DNA of 35,362 nucleotides from Bacteroidales bacterium (GTDB taxonomy: Bacteria; Bacteroidota; Bacteroidia; Bacteroidales; UBA932), in contig JAFPGC010000004.1 of assembly GCA_017423025.1 (NCBI GenBank), positions 1-35,362 on the forward strand. Direction: 5' to 3'. Positions 30,245-35,362 of this stretch are shown here, one piece after another. The notes under the pieces are model-generated. The model saw only the letters and a program-made list of their open reading frames with translations, had not been told where the DNA came from and did not search any database. Position 1 is the first letter of the stretch. Every line of letters starts with the position of its first letter. A program made the position numbers and the translations under genes.

Positions 30245-31708
30245 ATGTTAAGAAATAGTATCATAACTTTTCTTTCGGTTTTCTGCTGCCTGTGCGTTCA
30301 GGCGCAAGATATCACGTATCCGCAAAGCGTTAAGCAGCTTATGGAGAAGGCCGATGCCCAGACGCTTCCGGGGCATCGGACGGCACCCGTCATTGCCATC
30401 CCCCAGTGCCGGAATTCTGCGGTGCTGGTCAGGAGTGTGCAAATAGCCGGGGCTTGCGCTGTCATCGTCCCTGAAACGAAGGACGGTGCCGCGCTAAGGG
30501 AAATGGCCGCCGCCTGGGACGGCGCTGCCATTCCGGACGGCTGGGTCAAGGAAACATCGGCCTTCAGCGTCCTTTTCTATAAGGCAGTGGCCGACAGGAA
30601 CATCCCCCATACGGGAACATCGGTCCTCTCGCGGGAGATGAACAGGGGGCTGATGCGCTACGACGGTGCCTTGCCCGGCATTGAAGAACTGATTCAGAAG
30701 GCGGCTACCTACAAAAGGGCCAAACTGCTGATGGACAGCATTCTGGCCATCGATGCCCACGGGGACTTGCCCTGCTGCTACGAAGACGGTTATGAGCTGG
30801 GCGTACGGCAGCGGAACCAGGTCAGCCTTCAGAAAATGGACGAGGGACACCTGAGCAGCCGCGTACTCATCAGCTATCAGCACCAGGGAGCTTTGGACGA
30901 CGAATCTTCGGCCAAGGCCTTTGCCTACTGCGACGACATGATAGACCAGATTCTGGCCGATATCGACAAGAACAAAGCCTGGTGCGGTCTGGCCAAGACC
31001 CGGGAGGACGCCATCCGCTTGAAGGCTGTAGGGAAAAAGGCCTTCTTCCTGGGAATCGAGAATGGTTACGGCATAGGGAACGACCTCCGGAATGTGGAGC
31101 ATTATGCCCGCCGCGGGGTGGTCTACATAACCCTCAGCCACATGTATGACAATGCCATCTGCCACAGTTCCACCCACAGTGCCGACACCACGCTGGGCCT
31201 TACGCCCTTCGGCCGGGAGGTGGTCAGGGAAATGAACCGCTGTGGCATCCTGATAGACGTTTCCCATACCAGCAGTGGTACTTTCTGGGACTGCATTGAG
31301 CTTAGTTCGGCCCCTATCATCTGTTCCCATTCGGGCGCCAAGGCCGTATTTAAGCACGACCGCAACATCACGGACGATCAGCTCCGCGCCCTTGCCGCAA
31401 AGGACGGCCTGGTAATGGTTTATATCGTTCCGGATTATATGAACACCCAAAAGGCCGATGCAACCCTCGATGACTTTATGGAGCATCTACAGCATTGCAT
31501 CAAGGTGGCGGGAATAGACCATGTGGGTATCTCCTGCGACTTTGACGGCGGTGGTGGCGGCTGGGGGCTCAACGGCGATAATGACGCCATCAACATCACC
31601 GTGCGCCTGCTGGAGGCTGGTTTCAGTGACGAAGACATTGCCAAAATCTGGTCCGGCAACTTTTTCCGCGTATTGAAGAAAGCACAAGATATCTTTAGTA
31701 ATATATAA
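30245..31708 (+). CDS. M19 (membrane/renal-type) dipeptidase with extra N-terminal domain
   Basis: A 487-residue protein with a signal peptide (MLRNSIITFLSVFCCLCVQA). Residues ~165-487 are a peptidase M19 TIM barrel: metal ligands in IDAHGDL (H172, D174), GIENG (E272), LSHMYDN (H299), then LIDVSHTS and CSHSGAK, ending with the GISCDFDGG segment. M19 enzymes hydrolyse dipeptides. Residues ~45-155 are an additional domain (PVIAIPQCRNSAVLVRSVQI, then AGACAVIVPETKD, AAAWDGAAIPDG) resembling the Rossmann-like start of class-I glutamine amidotransferase/C26 hydrolases, but with no catalytic Cys-His-Glu visible. It lies 10 bases after the M64-GH33 gene in the same operon and would finish degrading released peptides. 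Confidence 0.88.
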   Translation: MLRNSIITFLSVFCCLCVQAQDITYPQSVKQLMEKADAQTLPGHRTAPVIAIPQCRNSAVLVRSVQIAGACAVIVPETKDGAALREMAAAWDGAAIPDGWVKETSAFSVLFYKAVADRNIPHTGTSVLSREMNRGLMRYDGALPGIEELIQKAATYKRAKLLMDSILAIDAHGDLPCCYEDGYELGVRQRNQVSLQKMDEGHLSSRVLISYQHQGALDDESSAKAFAYCDDMIDQILADIDKNKAWCGLAKTREDAIRLKAVGKKAFFLGIENGYGIGNDLRNVEHYARRGVVYITLSHMYDNAICHSSTHSADTTLGLTPFGREVVREMNRCGILIDVSHTSSGTFWDCIELSSAPIICSHSGAKAVFKHDRNITDDQLRALAAKDGLVMVYIVPDYMNTQKADATLDDFMEHLQHCIKVAGIDHVGISCDFDGGGGGWGLNGDNDAINITVRLLEAGFSDEDIAKIWSGNFFRVLKKAQDIFSNI

Positions 31709-31729
31709 CCTCATTTTAGTAAGACGAAC

Positions 31730-34168
31730 ATGAAAAGATTATTCCTGATTGTTTCAGTTGCACTGCTCGCTCTTACGGCGTGCAACGACAAAGAAAGACC
31801 CTCCGGCGATCCCGAGGGCATTGCCATGATTGTCAAGAATGGCGACATCGATTATTGGAAACAGATTGAAACGTCATTCCGCAGCGCCTGTCAGGAGAAA
31901 GGTCTCGAGGCCTACTATTATTCCACCTCCTCGGAGACGGCTTACCAGGAGCAGCTGGCCGCCGTTAAAGAACTCCGCAAGTTGGGAAGGAAAGCGCTGA
32001 AGGGCATTATCTTAGCGCCCAGTTATGGAATCAACGGGGAGAACGCCGAGGCCGAGGTAGCCGCCCTGGCCCGGGAGCGCGGCATTCCTGTCGTCATCAT
32101 CGATTCACCGGTCAAGGCCAACGGCCCGCTGGCTTCTTACCCCTATATTGGCACGGACAACACGGCTGCCGGTGAGGCAATGGCCAAGTTGGTATCGGCC
32201 GACAGGGTGGCCGTTTTCGCCATGATCAACAGTCCCGGCATTGAGCGTGCCACGGCTTTCAAGGCCCTGAAGCCCGGCGCCGAGGTCTTCCGCGTTGGCG
32301 ACACTTGCATCGACGAAGTAAAGGCCGTGCTGGACAAATACAGCGATTTCGTATTCTTCAACGGCAACGACCTCGTTGGCGCCCTTCCTTACCTTATGGC
32401 CGCCGGCAAGAACGTTTACACCTTCGATGTATATGACCAGTTCCTGGATCTGCTCATTTCCGGCAGCCCCTACTTCAAAGGCGTGATGGCGCAGAACACC
32501 TTCACCATGGCCACCAAGGCCGTGGAGACCGTCCTGTCCAACTCTAAACAGGGTGTGATGGTTCCGCCTTTTTTCATAAGCACTTCCAGCCTCACCGACT
32601 TAGAGGTGCAGCCCTTCCTCCATTTCTACAACAAGCAGATTCCCGACCTCAAAGTGGCCGAGAAGATTATAGGTAAGTGGATCCAGGCCGATCTGAATGG
32701 CAAGCCGGCACTAACCGACGATAAGAAGGTGTTCACATTCCTCTCTACCACCAAAGGCTACATGAGCGCATCGTTAGGCATCGATGGCGGACAATGGAGC
32801 AACAAAGTCGAGACCGATGTCACCATCCGTGGCAATAAGGTGACTATCATCTTCCACCCTGACGTAAATACAACCGTTACGGACGAGTTCGTCATAACCG
32901 CTATTAATGACAAAGAATTCTCTACCAGTTACAAGGTAACCGCAACGAAAGACGGTTCGGTAGTCTATTCACGAGAAGCTACCGCGCGCTACTTAAAGAC
33001 TGCCGCCGACTACACCGAGGCCATCCTTGGCACGTGGGAAGGCCGTTGCACCAGCCAGGGTTCTGAGTACGACGATGGCCAGATGCACCGCTGGGGATAT
33101 AAGGAAGATGGGAACTTCGTATATTATGTCAAGAACAATGCAGGCGTATGGGTACCCAGCGAAAACACCCTCAACGAGTACTTCGTAGACGGTAACCTCC
33201 TCTGCACCCGCTGGGTAGACAACGGCGAGGAATACCGCGAGTGGTGGGAAATTGACATCGACGATGACAAGATGAACTGGACCGCCCTGCGCCAGAACCC
33301 TCGCAGCGAGCCTTCCACCGTTACCTTTGAAATGACGCCGGTGCCCGGCATCGCCATGATCGGCAAGGCGGGTCAGTTTGACTACTGGCAGCAGATTGAG
33401 ACAACGTTCAACAGCGTCTGCCAGGAGAAAGGAGTCATCCCGTACTACTTCAGCACTTCGGCCGATAACGCCTATGCTGAGCAGATTGCCGCTTTGGAGG
33501 AACTGGGCAAGTTGAAAAAGGATGCTCTGAAAGGCATCATCTACACTCCCTGCTACGGGCCGAATGGAGAGAACGCCGAGGCCGAGGTGGCCGCCCTGGC
33601 CAATGAGCTCGGCATTCCCGTCATCATCTTCGATACCTACGCCAATGAAACGGGCCCTCTGGCCTCTTACCCCTTCATCGGCACGGATAATACCGGTGCA
33701 GCTATAGATTTGGCTGAAGAGGTGACTGCAGAGCGTGTGGCCGCCTTCGCCAAGGTTAACACCCCGGGTGTTGAGCGCGGAGAGGCCTTCATGGCCATGA
33801 AGCCCCAGACCTGCCTCGTCACCGTGTCCGAAAGCGCCGCCAGCGAAGTGGAGGCTGTCCTTAACGACTACGACGACTTCGTGTTCTTCAACGGCAGCAA
33901 CCTCCTGGAGGTCTATGCTACGCTCAAGGCAGCCGGCAAGAACGTCTATACCTTCGATGTCTACGAAGAGTTCCTGGATGAACTCATTGCAGGCAGCACT
34001 TGCCTCAAGGGCATCATGGCACAGAATACCTTCCTCATGACCCGCAAGGCCGTGGAAGCCGCCTTGGCCGCCGCCAAGGAAGGAGAACTGGTCCCCACAT
34101 TCTACATCACCAGCGACAACCTCCTCGACCCCAACGTCATGCCCTTCATCGAGTACTACAAGAAATAA
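31730..34168 (+). CDS. Lipoprotein with two tandem periplasmic-binding modules and a lipocalin-like linker
   Basis: An 812-residue lipoprotein (lipobox ALLALTAC, C18). Residues ~30-315 and ~540-812 are two copies of a Peripla_BP_4-like sugar-binding fold, starting GIAMIVKNGDIDYWKQIETS and GIAMIGKAGQFDYWQQIETT, and sharing KALKGIILAPSYG/DALKGIIYTPCYG, NGENAEAEVAALA and ASYP(Y/F)IGTDNT. Between them, ~318-535 looks like two small beta-barrel, lipocalin-like repeats (IIGKWIQADLNG ..., ILGTWEGRCTSQG ...). No ABC transporter or kinase gene adjoins it, so it is probably a surface or periplasmic capture or sensing protein for a sugar made by the operon. It starts 21 bases after the dipeptidase. The middle section (~32740-33000) is less GC-rich than the repeats. 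Confidence 0.85.
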   Translation: MKRLFLIVSVALLALTACNDKERPSGDPEGIAMIVKNGDIDYWKQIETSFRSACQEKGLEAYYYSTSSETAYQEQLAAVKELRKLGRKALKGIILAPSYGINGENAEAEVAALARERGIPVVIIDSPVKANGPLASYPYIGTDNTAAGEAMAKLVSADRVAVFAMINSPGIERATAFKALKPGAEVFRVGDTCIDEVKAVLDKYSDFVFFNGNDLVGALPYLMAAGKNVYTFDVYDQFLDLLISGSPYFKGVMAQNTFTMATKAVETVLSNSKQGVMVPPFFISTSSLTDLEVQPFLHFYNKQIPDLKVAEKIIGKWIQADLNGKPALTDDKKVFTFLSTTKGYMSASLGIDGGQWSNKVETDVTIRGNKVTIIFHPDVNTTVTDEFVITAINDKEFSTSYKVTATKDGSVVYSREATARYLKTAADYTEAILGTWEGRCTSQGSEYDDGQMHRWGYKEDGNFVYYVKNNAGVWVPSENTLNEYFVDGNLLCTRWVDNGEEYREWWEIDIDDDKMNWTALRQNPRSEPSTVTFEMTPVPGIAMIGKAGQFDYWQQIETTFNSVCQEKGVIPYYFSTSADNAYAEQIAALEELGKLKKDALKGIIYTPCYGPNGENAEAEVAALANELGIPVIIFDTYANETGPLASYPFIGTDNTGAAIDLAEEVTAERVAAFAKVNTPGVERGEAFMAMKPQTCLVTVSESAASEVEAVLNDYDDFVFFNGSNLLEVYATLKAAGKNVYTFDVYEEFLDELIAGSTCLKGIMAQNTFLMTRKAVEAALAAAKEGELVPTFYITSDNLLDPNVMPFIEYYKK

Positions 34169-34174
34169 TAAAAG

Positions 34175-34210
34175 AAACTAAGACCGACTCTTTCGAGCCG
34201 GTCTTAGTTT
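34175..34210 (+). terminator. Terminator of the glycan-scavenging operon
   Basis: AAACTAAGACCG...CTC, TTTC loop, GAG...CGGTCTTAGTTT: ~15 paired bases with one internal mismatch, then TATATAG. A- and T-rich flanks on both sides. Confidence 0.85.
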
Positions 34211-34235
34211 ATATAGTAATAGTTTGATGAGCGAA

Positions 34236-34297
34236 GGGCTCGGCGTCTTCTGACGCCGAGCCCTCCCCCGAGGGGAGGGTTGGGAGGGGGCGACGTG
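34236..34297. repeat. GC-rich intergenic repeat, copy 2
   Basis: A perfect 12-bp hairpin with TTCT loop (34236-34247 with 34252-34263) runs into the CCCTCCCC...GGGGAGGG hairpin (34261-34279) and a gggagggggc-acgtg tail. Same order and spacing as 19277-19335. Again between convergent genes. Confidence 0.75.
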
Positions 34298-34305
34298 GGT
34301 AAAAT

Positions 34306-34336
34306 AATAATAGCCTGCCATCTGGCAGGCTATTAT
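34306..34336 (-). terminator. Terminator of the ribosomal protein cluster
   Basis: AATAATAGCCTGCC (34306-34319), ATCT loop, GGCAGGCTATTAT (34324-34336), with A and T flanks. It closes the minus-strand rpsF-rpsR-rplI transcript 21 bases after the rplI stop. Confidence 0.85.
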
Positions 34337-34356
34337 GTTTGGCGTTGTTGCAGGAT

Positions 34357-34803
34357 TTATTCCGCGACAACGTTAAACTTGAAGGTACCCTTGATGGCCT
34401 TGTAAACCTTGACGGCGGCCTCATACTCACCAACTTCCTTCACCTCACCGGCGAGGATGGTGATGTCCTTCTTGTCAATGTTCAGACCCTTGGCGTTCAG
34501 AGCCTCGGCGAGGTCCATGGTGGTAACGCTGCCGTAGAGCTTGCCGCTCTCGGAAACTTTCACCTTAACCTCAACGGTCTGGGCATTAATAGTGGTAGCA
34601 AGAGCCTCGGCATCCGCAACCAGCTTGGCCTCTTTGTGGGCGCGCTGACGAAGAGTCTCGGCGTGCTGCTTCTTCACGGACTCGGTGGCCACGGTGGCGA
34701 AGCCCTGGGGCACCAGATAGTTCATGGCATAACCGGCCTTTACCTTTACGATCTCACCGGCGTAGCCCAGATTGGCTACATCTTTCTTGAGCAAAATTTC
34801 CAT
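34357..34803 (-). CDS. rplI: 50S ribosomal protein L9
   Basis: 148 residues, the normal length. The N-terminal domain MEILLKKDVANLGYAGEIVK, then VKAGYAMNYLVPQGFA, contains the L9 signature; a long connecting helix (~45-75) is followed by the C-terminal domain with GKLYGSVTTMDLAEAL. It binds 23S rRNA near the L1 stalk and restrains frameshifting. It is last in the rpsF-rpsR-rplI order, 8 bases after rpsR, with a terminator downstream. Confidence 0.98.
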   Translation of the reverse strand: MEILLKKDVANLGYAGEIVKVKAGYAMNYLVPQGFATVATESVKKQHAETLRQRAHKEAKLVADAEALATTINAQTVEVKVKVSESGKLYGSVTTMDLAEALNAKGLNIDKKDITILAGEVKEVGEYEAAVKVYKAIKGTFKFNVVAE

Positions 34804-34811
34804 AAGGCAGA

Positions 34812-35081
34812 TTATTTAAGGAGGTCAGTAACATACGGAAGAAGGGCGAGGGAGCGGGCACGCTTGATGGCCTGGGCAACCTTGCGCTGGAACTTCAGGG
34901 AAGTACCGGTGATGCGGCGAGGGAGAATCTTACCCTGCTCATTGAGGAACTTCTTGAGGAACTCAGGATCCTTGTAATCTACATACTTGATACCGGCCTT
35001 CTTGAAACGGCAGTATTTCTTCTTGCGAACCTCCACGGTCGGGGGATTCAGATAGCGGATTTCTTTGTTTTCGTTTGCCAT
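34812..35081 (-). CDS. rpsR: 30S ribosomal protein S18
   Basis: 89 residues with the S18 core: [20 protein letters not shown], then [18 protein letters not shown] and [21 protein letters not shown]18 binds 16S rRNA together with S6. The N-terminus is slightly extended, as in other Bacteroidetes. It is between rpsF (17 bases away) and rplI (8 bases). Confidence 0.98.
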   Translation of the reverse strand: MANENKEIRYLNPPTVEVRKKKYCRFKKAGIKYVDYKDPEFLKKFLNEQGKILPRRITGTSLKFQRKVAQAIKRARSLALLPYVTDLLK

Positions 35082-35098
35082 AATTTTGTCCTCCTTAA

Positions 35099-35362
35099 TT
35101 ATTCAGCAGCGGGAGCTTCGGCAGCGGGAGCAGCCTTGGCAGCCTTGTTGGCGCGACGCTTTTCGGCGTATGCGACGGCATCCTTGTCGAGAGCGACGGT
35201 GAGGAAGCGGATGATACGCTCGTCACGGTGATACTGGGTTTCGAGGGTGGCAACGAACTGGCTGTCGGCCTTGAACTCGATCAGGTAATAAAAACCTGTG
35301 GTCTTGTGCTGGATGGGATAAGCGAGCTGACGCAGGCCCCAATCCTCCTGGTACACAACCTC
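35099..35362 (-). CDS. rpsF: 30S ribosomal protein S6 (partial, N-terminus outside window)
   Basis: The C-terminal 87 codons of S6: [20 protein letters not shown], then YLIEFKA and [16 protein letters not shown], are the S6 core that pairs with S18. The tail is alanine-rich ([15 protein letters not shown]), as is usual in Bacteroidetes. The frame continues past the right edge of the window (an internal GTG at 35356 is not the start). About 35-40 N-terminal residues are missing. Confidence 0.97.
   Translation of the reverse strand, partial: EVVYQEDWGLRQLAYPIQHKTTGFYYLIEFKADSQFVATLETQYHRDERIIRFLTVALDKDAVAYAEKRRANKAAKAAPAAEAPAAE

Overview
The window looks like the chromosome of a gut-type Bacteroidales bacterium (phylum Bacteroidota); I cannot assign a genus. 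The evidence is the repeated TAnnTTTG -7 promoter boxes with a TTG or TTTG about 19-20 bases upstream, the near absence of Shine-Dalgarno sequences, lipoproteins and families typical of the group (DUF1573, GH109, M64, BT4734-type primase), and the rpsF-rpsR-rplI ribosomal cluster at the right edge. Most of the window is GC-rich, with codon choice strong enough to create long mirror ORFs on the opposite strand. Two parts are AT-rich: the first ~640 bases and the stretch 4445-11317.

Layout. 1-640 holds one small hypothetical gene. 645-1091 is a remnant of an FtsK-type DNA translocase. 1202-4286 is a same-strand cluster of an AAA+ ATPase, a WYL-domain regulator and a DEDDh 3'-5' exonuclease. 4445-11317 is an integrated element bounded by an exact 21-bp direct repeat; the right copy is the 3' end of an intact tRNA-Arg(CCG). 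It carries a tyrosine integrase, an Xis-like HTH protein, small HTH genes, a BT4734/VirE-type primase, a putative small terminase, several unknown genes, a divergent regulatory switch with an XRE repressor, and a candidate small RNA. It has no capsid, tail, portal, large-terminase or relaxase gene. I read it as a compact phage satellite (PICI-like), and it is the best candidate here for an undescribed system.

Right of the tRNA come housekeeping and metabolic genes: fabD; nifJ (pyruvate:ferredoxin oxidoreductase); a very short LysR-type DNA-binding protein; a two-domain M16 zinc peptidase; a 57-residue 2[4Fe-4S] ferredoxin; a DUF1573 lipoprotein; and a topoisomerase IV subunit B - acyltransferase - acyl-CoA synthetase operon.

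25124-34168 reads as a host-glycoprotein or mucin O-glycan scavenging operon. It contains a GH109-type lipoprotein (alpha-N-acetylgalactosaminidase), an N-acetylhexosamine kinase, a secreted M64 metallopeptidase fused to a GH33 sialidase, an M19 dipeptidase with an unusual N-terminal domain, and a lipoprotein made of two tandem periplasmic-binding modules separated by a lipocalin-like linker. The sialidase would remove sialic acid, GH109 would release GalNAc and the kinase would phosphorylate it, while the two peptidases would degrade the peptide backbone. The window ends with rplI, rpsR and a partial rpsF on the minus strand. Two copies of a GC-rich hairpin repeat sit in the two convergent intergenic gaps at ~19.3 and ~34.25 kb.
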